Positions 1 to 11,319 of a stretch of DNA of 64,000 bases are shown piece after piece; the first letter of the stretch is position 1; each line of letters begins with the position of its first letter. The stretch covers positions 10,126,981-10,190,980 of the forward strand of contig OX579640.1 of assembly GCA_951230915.1 (NCBI GenBank). The letters run 5' to 3'. The position numbers and the translations under genes are program-made. Origin of the DNA: Antitrichia curtipendula. Its lineage: Eukaryota; Streptophyta; Bryopsida; Hypnales; Leucodontaceae. The notes under the pieces are model-generated. The model saw only the letters and a program-made list of their open reading frames with translations, searched no databases and was not told where the DNA came from.

Positions 1-354
1 GCAATTAGTTGACAATGGAACTCATACACAGTGAGGGAATGGCATCTTTGGATGTGAAAACGGGAGTATGATCGTTGATCTTCATAAGAGAATTTGCAAA
101 TGATATCCAATGAGCCTCAGACCTTTAGGCAATAAATACTATACTAACATTAAATATAATACGACCTAAAATAGGGAGAGCATTGATAATTCCTAAGCCT
201 CAGCTCTAACAGGACGTCGTCGTCCTACCTGCAGAGAAGAAGTACCTCATAATACCTCTCGCTAGTGTACAAACGCTGACCGGTTGAGTCAACGTAAGCT
301 CATCTTCTCTGGCCCAAAAATTAGACAAGAATCACCTGGGGAAGAAGAAAACCC
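1..354. other. 3' flank of ERO1, no gene seen
   Basis: No convincing open reading frame, RNA gene or repeat was recognised here. The stretch lies downstream of the minus-strand ERO1 stop codon, so it should contain that gene's 3' UTR and polyadenylation region. I cannot fix the cleavage site. Confidence 0.3.
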
Positions 355-1860
355 CTAAAATCCGAAGTTATGAAACAAGCTCGGAAGGCTTTTGTGAGGT
401 TGATCATCTTCCTGAAGAAACCACCTCAGCTTACTCTCATTCGGTAAAGCACCATCGACGACGGTGGAGAATTTATCCTGATCTTTAACCAGATCAGCCA
501 TTTTATGAACCAACTCCAAGGACTCTGACAATCGAGAAAGCAAGTTCACCAAGGCTATCACCTCGTTCCGTTGAAGATCAAGTCCGCTTTCGACATCAAA
601 AAGAATTTTGAGCGCCGTGCCGAGTCCAGAAATTTGGAGCTTACCCCAAAGTCGACACTTCTCGCAACCCACGCAATCCATCAACGCAGTGATATTACGA
701 AAATGACGCTGCAACTGTTGCTTCAAGTCAATGGCATCCGGCCCATGCCACAGCTTGGCCTCGTCAAAAGGAATAGGGCACGCGCTGCGAAGCCTCTCAC
801 TTCCTACTAACCCTGTAACAAGCTTTTGAGTGTGACGATCCTCGCGGTCGTTACCCGTCGAGTAATCAGCTTGAGTCAAATACGACTCGGCTTTAATCAC
901 CGCTCGCAAAACAAACAGATATGTGAAATAAAGGTTTTGCACACGCTCCGGATGCTGCAGCACGCGCTCATGCATCAACGAGGCATTCATGCCCCACAAA
1001 TTCGTAGACTCGTCCATAAGATAATCCGCAGCAATGTGAGTCGAGATTGATGTATGTAACCCCGAAATCAGCCTGTAAAAAACCCGTCTCTCCGCACAGG
1101 CCTCCTTCTCTCCATTCTCGAAACAGTTCTGAGCGTAAATGGCATCCCAAATCCGACGAGCAGACTCCCCTTTGTAACCTGTATACTTCTCCCCGTTCAA
1201 CAGCAAATTGACATAAGTCATGTCGCCGCTCACGGTCTCATCATCGATGGTCCAAGGATTGTCGGAGTCCGTCCAACCCTGAAAATCTTTCTTGTCCACA
1301 GTTCGATCCACGGTCCCTTCCGGTCTCCCTTCTTGACAACTCGCATGCTCGGAAGACCTAAAAGCGGCCGGAAACTCGTCTTCCGGGCACTCGCAAACGC
1401 TACAATCGCGCAGCTGGCACATTCCGTCCTCAGGCCAGAACGGACAATCGCACCACAGCTTCACCTTGTAGTGCCGAAAGAACGGTGTCTTCACTAGTTC
1501 CTGGAGCAAGGGATGCAGAACCTCCTTGTTCAAGATGTCCACGGTACTATAATTGCAACAACAATCCTCCACCACGCCGTGAAGCTCCTGGGAGCGCTGA
1601 CACCCGCACGAACTCGACCTGTGCCCAGGCAAGTGAGGCTGCAACACCAACGGCGGCGAGAGAGAACCGAAAACCAAAGCCACGACCAACACCAGGAGCG
1701 CAAACACCACCGCTAACCTTGTCCGGCTCACACTCTTGGTTTTCCCATCAACTACTCTCTCCTCCGCCATCGCCACCTTCAGACTCTGCACCTCGCCACC
1801 AATCCGCTCCTTCACAGAAGAATCGCCTCCCATGCCTCCCACTCCGAACGTCCACCACAT
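355..1860 (-). CDS. ERO1: Endoplasmic reticulum oxidoreductin 1 (ERO1), single exon
   Basis: This is a flavin-dependent thiol oxidase of the ER lumen. In the ERO1 family it reoxidises protein disulfide isomerase and passes electrons to oxygen. The reading frame is 501 residues without an intron. Visible parts: a hydrophobic signal anchor at about residues 48-65 (RLAVVFALLVLVVALVF); the Cys-rich plant-type block WCDCPFWPEDGMC near 136-148 followed by RDCSVCEC, which holds the shuttle cysteines; NPWTIDDE and YTGYKGESARRIWDAIY in the FAD-binding core; and the active site CVGCEKCRLWGKLQ at 396-409 with C396, C399 and C402. The end NFGF is natural. Three in-frame ATGs (residues 1, 10, 31) precede the anchor. 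M31 (MAEERV) would place the anchor close to the N-terminus as in relatives, so the true start is uncertain. All key motifs are intact, so the gene looks functional. As far as I recall, flowering-plant ERO1 genes have introns, so a single exon is notable. Confidence 0.95.
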   Translation of the reverse strand: MWWTFGVGGMGGDSSVKERIGGEVQSLKVAMAEERVVDGKTKSVSRTRLAVVFALLVLVVALVFGSLSPPLVLQPHLPGHRSSSCGCQRSQELHGVVEDCCCNYSTVDILNKEVLHPLLQELVKTPFFRHYKVKLWCDCPFWPEDGMCQLRDCSVCECPEDEFPAAFRSSEHASCQEGRPEGTVDRTVDKKDFQGWTDSDNPWTIDDETVSGDMTYVNLLLNGEKYTGYKGESARRIWDAIYAQNCFENGEKEACAERRVFYRLISGLHTSISTHIAADYLMDESTNLWGMNASLMHERVLQHPERVQNLYFTYLFVLRAVIKAESYLTQADYSTGNDREDRHTQKLVTGLVGSERLRSACPIPFDEAKLWHGPDAIDLKQQLQRHFRNITALMDCVGCEKCRLWGKLQISGLGTALKILFDVESGLDLQRNEVIALVNLLSRLSESLELVHKMADLVKDQDKFSTVVDGALPNESKLRWFLQEDDQPHKSLPSLFHNFGF

Positions 1861-2613
1861 CCCTCACAAATCTCCAAAACCTAATTTCTGCTACTTCGTC
1901 TCCCCTGTTTTCATACAACGCTTGTGAAGCTTTGTCATCATCTCCCCTGCATTATAAACGCAAAACTGAAGCAAAATCAACGCGGAAAAAAATGCTCCGT
2001 CCAGCATAGCGTGCTACAGAAACTCCCGACCTCCAGATTTCCACGAATTTCACATGCCGCAAGTTGTTTTCTAACGATCCTTCGCATCACCGCGGCGAGA
2101 AGCAGGGGACATGATGACTCAACTGGGGGACTTGACTTGATGACTTGACCAAAGATTAACTTACAACTGACTGCTCGCTATTAGGACTCTCCAAAGGGCT
2201 TCTGAAATCTTGATACGTGGCAGTTGCGGAGTAGTTGAAGACGGAATGAAATGACATGTCACGCACGTCACCAACTGGTCTGGTCGGTGGTCCCGCCGGG
2301 TTTTGCCAGGTGGATGAGGAGAGTCTGACGTGGGAAGAGGTGATTGGTGAGAGGTGTAGTTTGTGACACCTTTGGGGGAACCGATTGGGAGATTCGCAGT
2401 GCCTACTCAGCTGCTGTGTTGTGGTGAATGGTGACTGAGCTCGCTTTAGGGTTTCGTCGGTTTGGATGAATGTTGTGGATGAATGATTGAGACGAGTACT
2501 AATCGTTAGTTCTCATAAATTGGTAAAGTTTTTTTCAATTCCAAAATTTGGAAATTAATTAATTAACTTTTGGTTTTCTTTTGAAATAAAATTTCAGTAA
2601 AGTGAGTTAATAA
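1861..2613. promoter_or_regulatory. Upstream region of ERO1 (5' UTR/promoter, not resolved)
   Basis: The stretch directly upstream of the minus-strand ERO1 start is less AT-rich than the repeats beyond it and holds no convincing gene. It should contain the 5' UTR and promoter. I see no clear TATA box at a fixed distance and no element I can name with confidence. Short open frames on the plus strand here look accidental. Confidence 0.3.
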
Positions 2614-3111
2614 GAGCATCTGCAGTGCAGGCCCGGTATATGGCCCGGTATCGGTATAACTAACTTTTGAACGGTAAATAATTAGAACTTGAAAATTGTC
2701 TCATTGGAAGCGCATCAGAAAAAACTTGGAGAAGGTTTAAGAAAATTCAAAATTAAACATTAGACAAGTACTTCAAAAGTAAGGTAAAAATCTGAAAGTA
2801 TAGAGGTCTTAACAAATCACAGTTACCAAAGCAACATTTGGCCATTGACCCTCTAAATATGGCCAAATGTGGAGGGTCAATGGTCAAATGTTGCTTTGGT
2901 ATCCGTGATTTGCTAAGACCTCTATAATTTCAGATTTTTACCTTACTTTTGAAGTACTTGTCTAATGTTTAATTTTGAATTTTCTTAAACCTTCTCCAAG
3001 TTTTTTCCAATGCGCTTCCAATGAGACAATTTTCAAGTTCTAATTATTTACCGTTCAAAAGTTAGTTATACCGATACCGGGCGATATACCGGGCCTGCAC
3101 TGCAGATGCTC
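2614..3111. mobile_element. Tourist-like (PIF/Harbinger) MITE, hairpin type
   Basis: This is a near-complete palindrome of 498 bp. The ends are GAGCATCTGCAGTGCAGGCC and its complement, flanked on both sides by TAA (2611-2613 and 3112-3114). GAGCATCTSCAR-type ends with a TAA/TTA target duplication are the signature of PIF/Harbinger MITEs. The arms meet at about 2862 and differ by only a few bases, so the insertion is fairly young. It has no coding capacity. Confidence 0.85.
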
Positions 3112-3779
3112 TAAGTAAATTGTAACCTTCTCTATTCTGGCATGAACCTTCCAACCACAATTAAGGCTATCTTCAAGACTGCCGGTTTGTTCTAAATATA
3201 TTCATAAACTCCGAAGAATATATTTGAATTACAAAACTAATAATCAATAACAAAAGATAAGATGAGATCCTTTCCTTGTTGCTTGAAGTACTTCTATAGT
3301 ACCTTTCTATTGTGCCTAATTGTCTTGTACTTGTACTTAATTTTATTTTGAACTAAAAATATATTATCTTAAAAGATACTTAATTTTTCTAGGTAACTAT
3401 TATCTTATTTTATTTTGAATATGTACCACTATGGCCTACATTACATATATGATGATGAATATTGATTTTAAAAAATAAAATAAAAACTCAGTTACAATTT
3501 CACAAAAAAATCTTGAAGTTTAGCAGTTGATAAATTGTCATTTGATGGCCTCGCCTCAATAACCTAAGTACATCTACAATTAGTTTGAATAATCATTTAA
3601 AATATTGTTCCTATTGTTAAATTATCTTAGTTTTTGTTGGATCTTGTAGGCAATTAAAATAATAATAATGCATTCTCTAAGCATGTATTTTTGGAAAATT
3701 ATATAAATAAATTACGAATTTTCAAAGTATTATTTACAAGTGTTTCTGAAATTGATCCTATAATCTCATATTTTTAAAT
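3112..3779. other. AT-rich spacer, nothing recognised
   Basis: AT-rich non-coding sequence with homopolymer runs. I see no gene, RNA gene or clear terminal repeats. Confidence 0.3.
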
Positions 3780-5290
3780 TGTACATTTTAACCCCTAAAT
3801 TTCCATGACTATGTTTTCACTAAAATCACTCCAAAATTGCCATTTTTAGTACAAGTATCAAATTTTTGAATTTTTTTTCCTGACACATGTAACCATAGGA
3901 TCTTGTAGTATGCTGACTTGAAAACATGTGGTAAGAATTTCAGAAATTTTCACCGCGTGGATTGCAAGATATAAGCATTCAAAATCACTAAAATCGCTTT
4001 TTTGACCTTGCAAAAAACCAGGCAGCTGCACTTCAGAAGATCACTTTCTATGAAAAAATGTCCAAAATGGTGGTGCTTCTTTGAATTCTTCTTCCTAGAC
4101 AAGTTGGCTATATACTTAAAAAAATTTCACATCATTTGGAGTTGTACAATATATAGGAAAAAAATAGTAAGTAGAACAAAGTAGATAATGATTCAAAATA
4201 CTAAATTGTTAAGAATTTAGGTATGGAATTGGAAAATGCCAATCCCAATGGTCGAAATGTTGTAATGAACAATCTACATCCTATGATTTTATTTTTTTCA
4301 AAAAATACTCAAAATTGAGTATAATTAAAGGACTTCAAAGTTTATTTTAGAATAGACATTCCGTAATTGCCCGCAAACTAAAACTCCTCATAACTTTTGA
4401 CTCTTTGGTGAAAATGAAATGATTAAAATCTTTCCACGTATATAACTCTAGAAAACCAATTTCAAATATTTGTTTATGAAAAAGTGATTTTTTTTTATCT
4501 GCCCGGATTGCCCGGCCAAGAAAAAAAATAACATATTAGGCCATAACTTTTGACTCGTATTTCCAAATGTCATGAAATTTAGTGCATATGCAAGATATTC
4601 CTCACGCACAACTTCTATTAAAATTTTAGACAAAAATATGAAAATTTCCAGTCACAGGCACCTACTCAAAATTTCTATACTGCCCCAAAACGCATGTTAG
4701 AACTTTAGGGGTTAAACAAGGAATCTCACGTAAACTAGCAATTCTAAGTAATTCATATCAAGTAAAATATGTATTGGAACAACAAAAATCTACAATCTAA
4801 ATTTGGGATGTGAAATTGTGAGACTTGCACTTTGCAATAAGAGGATGCTCTCAAAAGAGATTTGAAAACTTTATAATAGGGTTGGTAGCAGATGAGACAA
4901 GATTACCTAACTCAAAATTGTGAAGCGGGTGTCAAAATGAAAGGATAGTAGAACATTATACATGTGCAATCTTGCACTTTGACATCATATTGTCATCTTC
5001 TCTAATACCATTCTTGAACATGATGTTCTTTCTAGATGATATCATTCAATCTTAAACCTAGAAATGATGCCACAAACACTAAGTGTCCAATGGATGACAA
5101 AGATTCTTTCTATGGATGACAAAAATGCAAATGTTTATTCTTGGAATTTTTTGTGAAAAGAGAAGGTCTTGTGCAATAATTTAACTCCAAGGAATGATCT
5201 TGGGATTTTTTAAGCAAATGATTCACACAATACCAAAAATGATGATTTCCACAATGAGATTCAAGCCGGGAAATCAATAATTTCAACAAT
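3780..5290 (+). repeat. Unclassified dispersed repeat family A, copy 1
   Basis: The sequence beginning with TTTTAACCCCTAAATTTCCA recurs in the same order at 62966-63900 (same strand), at 57560-59060 (opposite strand, split by a Stowaway MITE) and partly at 56640-57060. Shared landmarks are the CACATGTAACCATAGGATCT segment, the CAGCTGCACTTCA segment and a late block around TGCCCGG. The last third (about 5040-5290, containing CAAATGATTCACACAAT) recurs at 9826-10016 and loosely at 56290-56620. No terminal repeats, poly(A) tail or coding capacity were seen, so the class is unknown. Confidence 0.6.
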
Positions 5291-5347
5291 TTTCAACCAG
5301 GAGAAGGGGATGCAATGAGTAGAAGACACAAGCTGGATCTTTGCCTT

Positions 5348-7966
5348 TCAATTATGAATGATGCAAGTCTCATCCCATATGCTGCACTTACAAGTTGCAG
5401 CCTTGTTTTTCCACTTGGCTCCACAAACATAGCAAAACTCGAGGCCACACCTGCAAGCCCAAAAGATAATAAGATCACAAATTACACCTCTAATTGCATA
5501 AAGATCGGTTTACAAAGTCTGATATATACAAGAGTATGTTATATTTTTAGATTGCATAACTAATGGGACGGTAGTTAGGGTCCCCTATCTGATATTAGTG
5601 CCAATGTTTTTCTTAGTTTGTTGATTTTGTGTATACCCTACACTAGGGTTAGATTCGTTAAAAAATAATTCAAAATGTAATTAAATATGACATCTAATGA
5701 GACTTTCAAAAATTATAACGTGGAATCATTGAATAGTGTAGAAAATGTTAATGAAAATAATCTAAATCCTAAAAAAAATCAAAAAAATCAAAGCTATCAA
5801 TATTTGTAAAGTTGCAAAAATTTGTAAAGCCTTGAGTACCAATAAAACTGTAAGTATTGCTACAAATTAGAGAATATTCTAAAGTGAGCTATTGGTCACG
5901 AAATATTTTGAACCTTGTAAAATGAACTTCCAAAAATTCTAAATCGAGTTAATGATTTAAAATTCAACCAGAAAAGAAATGATTTCGGATGGGGCCTAAT
6001 GAATCTGACCCCAACGTACGGTTACGTCGCTTAGCCTTGACGGTTGTTAGGATTTTCACGAGGAATCAAACGAGAGAGACGATGAGTGAGGACGAAGAAG
6101 ACGCTTACAAGCAAGTCATATGGTTGCACCCGCGCAAGAGATCGATCACCCGATTGCAATCCGGGCACTGCTGCCACTTCTTCTGCTTGGCGAGGTCGCG
6201 CAGCTTGCTATCCCCCGAAAGCTTGTTGTTCATCTCATTCGCACGCCTCTCCCCGCACGTTTGATCAGCATGCCACGGGACATTGCACTCTTGGCAAAAC
6301 CCTCGGTGACAGGCGTAACACTCCGCAAACGGTTCTGCCGCGACGTCGGTGGTTGTGAACTTCTCCATGAAGGCCGAGCAGTCGGGGAAAGGGCAGAACA
6401 CCTTGAGCGCCGCGGGGATCGCCGCTTCTGTTAGTCGGACGTTGAGAGCGTTGAAACTCGAATCGGAGAGCAGTTGATGGCACTGCTCCACGTCATAGTG
6501 GTGAGCGCAAGTCCCCTCGGGGCATTTGATCTGCGAACTGCCGCTCATGATCTTTGCCTCCGCGTGGTTTCGGCAGCAATTGGAGCAGTACTCGTGGGCG
6601 CAACCTGGTTTACAGAAACAGAGAAGTCGCGCATTAGGTCATGACAAGCAAAAGTTTGTGATGGTTCGGAGCACATTAGAATCAGAGGATTCTCAGATTA
6701 GGTCATCGTGACCAGAAGTTTGTGATGTTTCTCCACACATCAATCACAGAGGAAACACATCTCTGATTAGGTATTCGCTACGAAAGTCTGGGCTGCCTTC
6801 CCTCACACTAAACACGGAGAATTCTCTGATTAGGTCATTGCGACCAAAGTCTGTTGTTTCCTCACGTTAAAAAAAAAGGACTCTTTGGTTTTAAGTCATT
6901 TACACCCAAAATCTGTGCTGCTTCCTCACACATTAAAAGCAGAGACTTCTCCGACTAGGTCACTGCAACCAAAGGCTGTGCTACTTCCCCATAAATTAGA
7001 AGAAAACTTTGCAGATGTGGTCCGTGAGTTTCGTTCAGATCCCAATTCCCAAGTAGTTGACCATGTTGCACATTTGACGCTTTTAGAACACTATGATTGT
7101 AAATTTAGAAATTTCGTAACTAATTCCTCTAGAATTATGAAACAACTTCGTCCAGAGCTCACCAGGTGTGCTGACGAAGGAGGACTGTGGCAGTGTGTCA
7201 AAGCATATGCCACACTCTTTTTCGGGGATGCGTCGTGGCAGGTTGATGCGAAATGCACGCAAGAAACCCGGTTCTGGTTTGGTACAGGCCATCGATCCTA
7301 CGCAGCCACAACACAGGACCCCGTTCCAGATTGAAATTTCCAAAGCAACTTTAAACGCATACAGGACTGCTATACATTCGCGGTACAGTATTTTCCTCAC
7401 GTTAAATGTACACGGTAGTTCAGAAACGTGACGTCGAGTATTAGGACTACATAATATTGTATAAACATGATACTCTTCTTTCAATCTAGGGTGCAATTCG
7501 TTAAATTGCGGTGTTGCAATTCACAGCATGAAAATTGTGGGATTCAAATGCTCAAAGCTCTTACAAGAGGATGTGAAGTTCCAATCGGGGGCCTGGAAAA
7601 GTGCCAATCCCTTGAAACTTCACCACTAATTTAACAATTTGATGCTAAACTTGTTCAGGATTGGCAGATTGCAGATTCCCAGCAACCGAGTTGGGAAGTT
7701 GATAGTCCGTATCGGGTACCTGGATATGGCGTCTTGCTGTTGCTAGTCGAGGCAGACGAAGAAGCTTGGAGCACGAGCGACTCCTCGAATTCCCGAACGA
7801 ATTCCTCCGAAAAATCGAAATTGAATTCGTGGAATTGTAGCTCATGTGCGAGTTCTTCGTCTTGCAATTCCGAAGCCAAGACTTCGTCCGACTTCTTCTT
7901 CTTGGATGACTTCGACATCCTCTTCACTATCCAACGCAAAGACCCAGTACCGAAAATTCCAGGCAT
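5348..7966 (-). CDS. RING-IBR-RING (RBR) E3 ubiquitin ligase, gene A, four exons
   Basis: This is an E3 ligase of the RBR class, in which RING1 binds the E2~ubiquitin and a RING2 cysteine takes ubiquitin before the substrate does. My exon model (minus strand) is 7720-7966, 7163-7297, 6109-6604 and 5348-5450. All junctions use GT/AG, and the phases agree (1, 1, 2), giving 326 residues. RING1 begins at C111 (CGICFDTLP) and continues across intron 2 as CAHEYCSNCC. The IBR contains CPFPDC, CYACHRGFC and CNVPWH. RING2 is CPDCNRVIDLLRGCNHMTC, with C292 the expected catalytic cysteine, continuing across intron 3 as CGLEFCYVCG and ending CKCSIWDETCIIHN. The N-terminal 80 residues are acidic and helical (DEVLASELQDEELAHELQF), as in plant RBRs of the RNase-H-like/ARI side group. 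An in-frame Met at residue 17 (MSKSSKKKK) is an alternative start. All zinc ligands look present, so the gene is probably active. The exon 1-2 junction is the least certain. Confidence 0.85.
5570..6020 (+). repeat. Intronic repeat, inverted relative to 12456-12850
   Basis: It lies mostly inside intron 3 of RBR gene A. Segments such as ATGACATCTAATGAGA, GAATAGTGTAGAAAATG and TGAACTTCCAAAAATTCTAA recur as reverse complement between 12456 and 12850. In that second copy a CACTA-like element sits immediately beside it. No coding capacity was seen. Confidence 0.55.
6633..7008 (-). repeat. Minisatellite in intron 2 of RBR gene A
   Basis: About six diverged tandem units of 55-70 bp lie end to end. 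Unit starts near 6633, 6697, 6767, 6830, 6889 and 6955 carry ATTAGGTCATNNNGACC-like words, followed by an AAAGTCTGTG word, a TTCCTCACACAT word and a GAGAATTCTCTG word. The array fills most of the 558-bp intron 2, and I saw no copies elsewhere in the window. Confidence 0.75.
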
Positions 7967-8825
7967 ACTACAAATTTGCCCTGCAGCGGTGTTCCTATGG
8001 GAGGGAGGGATATGACCACTACTGTAGCACCCACACGACGAATGATCAAGGTCTAGATTGTTGCAGTGATTCTAGTACGGAAAAACGAAGAAGCAAAAGA
8101 TCGTTACAAAATGATTCCTCAACAAAAGCTATCAAGCGAGGAACTGCTGCAGTAATCCTATAAAAAAATCCAATAAGCGAGAGACTGTCGCAGTGCCTCT
8201 ATACAAAAAACGCAAGGGAGGGACTGTTACAGAGATCCTAACCTCCGTGTGCAGACCAACAATATAGTACGCGTTTTCTAGAAGGAGGAATAAACCTTTC
8301 CGATTGCAGTCAGATCCTTGCTGATTTTCCTCAAAACCAAGAAACCGACTTCCAAATTGCAAAGCGGGAACCTCGAGGCTGCGGCTCAAACCCTAAAAAT
8401 GAGGCTAAGCCAACTACGTTACCAGATTCAGTGGGCACCATGAACCCTTGCAGACTAAACACGTCACAAATTGGTGAAGGATCGGAATTCTGCACGATAC
8501 TGAGATGGACATTTCCTCAATCGGAAGGCCAGCAAGCTTCCACCTGAACAGAAGAGATTGGTTTGCCTTCCCAGTTCGGAGATGCTTCCGCAGTCGGTAG
8601 AGATGCTATCAGAATCTTATCAGAATCTCTTATCAGAAGCTGAGTCATCGATCACTCTTCGGCCGACTGGGAAGGAGTAGCGGTGCAGACTTGCCTGGTC
8701 GAGTCTATACTCTATAGTAGTGCAACGAGCCTCTTGCGGAGGCTCTTGTTTTTTTATCCTTGTGGAAACACAAGAACCATTTATTTGCTACACAAATTTT
8801 TATTTACAAATTTTGAGTTCATATT
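7967..8825. promoter_or_regulatory. Upstream region of RBR gene A
   Basis: This is a GC-richer stretch directly upstream of the first exon, with no convincing gene. A segment near 8318-8395 (GATTTTCCTCAAA, then AACCTCGAGGCTGCGGCTCA) resembles 26029-26106 upstream of RBR copy B (GATTTTCCTCAAA, then AACCCTCGATTGAGGCTGCA). The duplication that produced the two RBR copies may therefore have included upstream DNA. The exact transcription start is not visible. Confidence 0.4.
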
Positions 8826-11319
8826 TGCAATCAAAAGGCCCCATTTTAGTTAGGAGGAGTGTTAACAATGAAATTGCTAGAGCCTAATTGCCAAAGCCTA
8901 TAACCATGGTGAAGTCAAAGAGAGAAACTTTGACTCTAAATTCTAGAAGGATGAGCCCATGACCATTGATTTCAAACCTCATTGTTTGTTGCCAATTTGC
9001 AACTACACTAAATAGTGAAATTAGGTTGTCCCACAGTAATTATTTGACGATCTACACTATATAAATATTTATTGTTTCTTTACAAAAAATTACTATTTTT
9101 GAATTAAATATAGTTGTAATTGGGACTCATGAACCTCCATGTGTACAAACAAAAATATGTATAGAAATATTTGTTGACTTTGAAGGCTTGTAAAATATTT
9201 TTTTGAAGTAAGGCAACTTAATTTTACTATTTAGTGTAAATATGAATGAAAAATCATTATTTATTTTTCAAAGATGAAATCATATGTTTACTACAAGTCC
9301 TACAAAATTTTAAAAATTTTAAACTTTCAAAAATTTGAAATTACTGTAGCCTGAGGCACACCAAGCACTGTAAAAGTTATGAATTTTTATCGGTTCATCA
9401 ACTCTTTAAAAAATTCATAACTTTTACAGTGCATGTCCAAACACTACAAAATGAAGCTCTTGCACTCCTTTGTAACAAAGCTTTCTATTTGTTTCAAGAA
9501 TGTAACATCTCATACTATAATATAAAAGTCATTGAATTTCAAAATTTTAATGAATTATAGAATTATTTTATTTTTATTTTGGATATGGCAATGGCACAAG
9601 GCACATTAGTTTTGTTATAAACAAAATTTCTAAGTCATTATATTAGTAGACCATGATTATTTGTCTAAAATTAAAGTTGCAATAAGATATTCAATATCAA
9701 TTTTTTTTCAAAATCACAGGTTGGACTGAAACTAAATACAATAAACTTCATTGCATTAGTTGAGTTCAAAAATTCAAAAGAGATCAATTTAATGATTAAC
9801 CCTGCTACATTTCTGTACATACTAAGTGTCAAATGGATGACAAAGAATCTCTTCTATATAAAACAAAAGTGTAAGCGCTCATCCTTGGAATTATGTGTAA
9901 AAAAACTAAGAGATCTTGCACAATAGTTTGACCTCTAGTGAATGCTCTTGGATTTATTTTTTATCAACAAATGATTCACACAATTAAAAAAATGATGATT
10001 TCCACAATGATCAGTATGACGTTCCAAGGCTAAAAATGGAGATGAACAACAAAGAGCTAGAAGTTGCCAAAATGCACCAACACCTTGATCCAATTCAAAC
10101 CATCATCACTTTGGAAATTAGGAAATTAAAAACCTCATGTGTAAAATCTAGAAGTCATCTAAACGACTTGAATTTAGAATGACGATCAGTGTCTATCAAC
10201 AGAACTCTTAGACAAAAATCAGATGAAAATCATCCAATTTGCATTGCGTCAAACTGGAAAACAATTTGATTAGACTGTATTGATTGATCAGTTGGTCTCA
10301 GTTTGATTGACGATGCGAGTCTGGGCACTTAGTGTTCATAACATTCATGAGCTGTGAGAGCAGTTGCCTTGCCTCTGACGGAATGATGTGGTATATTCCA
10401 CACCCCACATTAGCTAATAAGCCACACGTCGAAATATGTCAGTGTGTAAGGAGCTGAGTTAGTGGGTACTTGGATGCATTTCGTGGACGAAGACTTCAGA
10501 GAGGCAAAGGCAGTCTCTCTGAAGGCTCTTGAATGTTATGTTTATTAGCACTTACAACCTGCTGTTTTGTTGACAAACTTCATGCTACATAAATAGCAAA
10601 ACTCCATCTTGCATCTACAGAGCAACAAGTGAATAGAAATGAAGTCAAGAGATTGAAGGCCAACTACTTGGATTTCAAAACAAACTAAGTTAGTGTGCCC
10701 TGTGTCGTTCCCACAGTATAATAAAATTAAAGTTAAAGTAATTTTTTAATTTTTTAATTCCTAAACACTTCAAAATTCATTAACCTTCACATTGTAGGTC
10801 TAAATGTCACGAATTGAAGCTCGTGCAACCCTTGCAAAGAGTTTTCCAACACTACCAAGAACGTGAGCAAGGAACGTACGTTACTGAAGATCTAAATGTA
10901 ATAGATAAAATGAACAACCTAACTTAAAGTTTGGATGTGTAACTCTTTCAGTCTTGCATCTAGAGACCAACAAGTGAATGGAGAGGTCAAGAGATTGAAG
11001 GCCAACATGATAATGGTGACTATTTGGATTTCAAGAAAAAAAATGTGATTCTTTCATTGACTGATTAAATCATTTAGATCACAACCCATAACTCTTTTTT
11101 TCTTGAATGAGGAGGAGTGCTACGGTGAATTAGTCACTCTAGACAATTTCAAGTTCTTAAGTCTTCTGAATTAGTAATTCAACTTTAAGTGTCAATTTTG
11201 TGGCCCCCATGTTGGTAGTCTCTCATTAGTGCAAGTTGTAAAGGACCAAAAAAGTTTGAAAGAGGATAATGTCTTTACCTCTAATAACAAGACACTAACA
11301 ACCCTTTTCGGCAACTATT
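8826..11319. other. Repeat-rich spacer
   Basis: No gene was recognised. It contains a 24-bp perfect inverted pair (GCACTGTAAAAGTTATGAAT and complement, about 9366-9390 and 9413-9438), a copy of the tail of repeat family A (9826-10016), a possible solo LTR (10387-10715) and a diverged duplication (10612-10683 resembling 10955-11035, both with AGAGATTGAAGGCCAAC-like words). Confidence 0.4.
10387..10715 (+). mobile_element. Possible solo LTR (329 bp)
   Basis: The stretch starts TGTGGTATATTCC and ends GTTCCCACA, so it has TG...CA ends with matching inverted TGTGG/CCACA. It contains a TATA-like CTACATAAATAGC at about 10583 in the position of an LTR promoter. The 5-bp flanks (AATGA, GTATA) do not match, and no second LTR or internal region is present, so the call is weak. 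Confidence 0.25.

Noticed and set aside
1485..2009. 174-residue plus-strand frame opposite ERO1
   Set aside because: It lies antisense to the ERO1 N-terminal coding region and its promoter, has low-complexity composition (Pro/Ser/Thr-rich) and no family motif.
10387..10715. Full LTR retrotransposon around 10.4 kb
   Set aside because: There is only one LTR-like segment, no matching target duplication, no primer-binding site and no coding region; kept only as a weak solo-LTR call.
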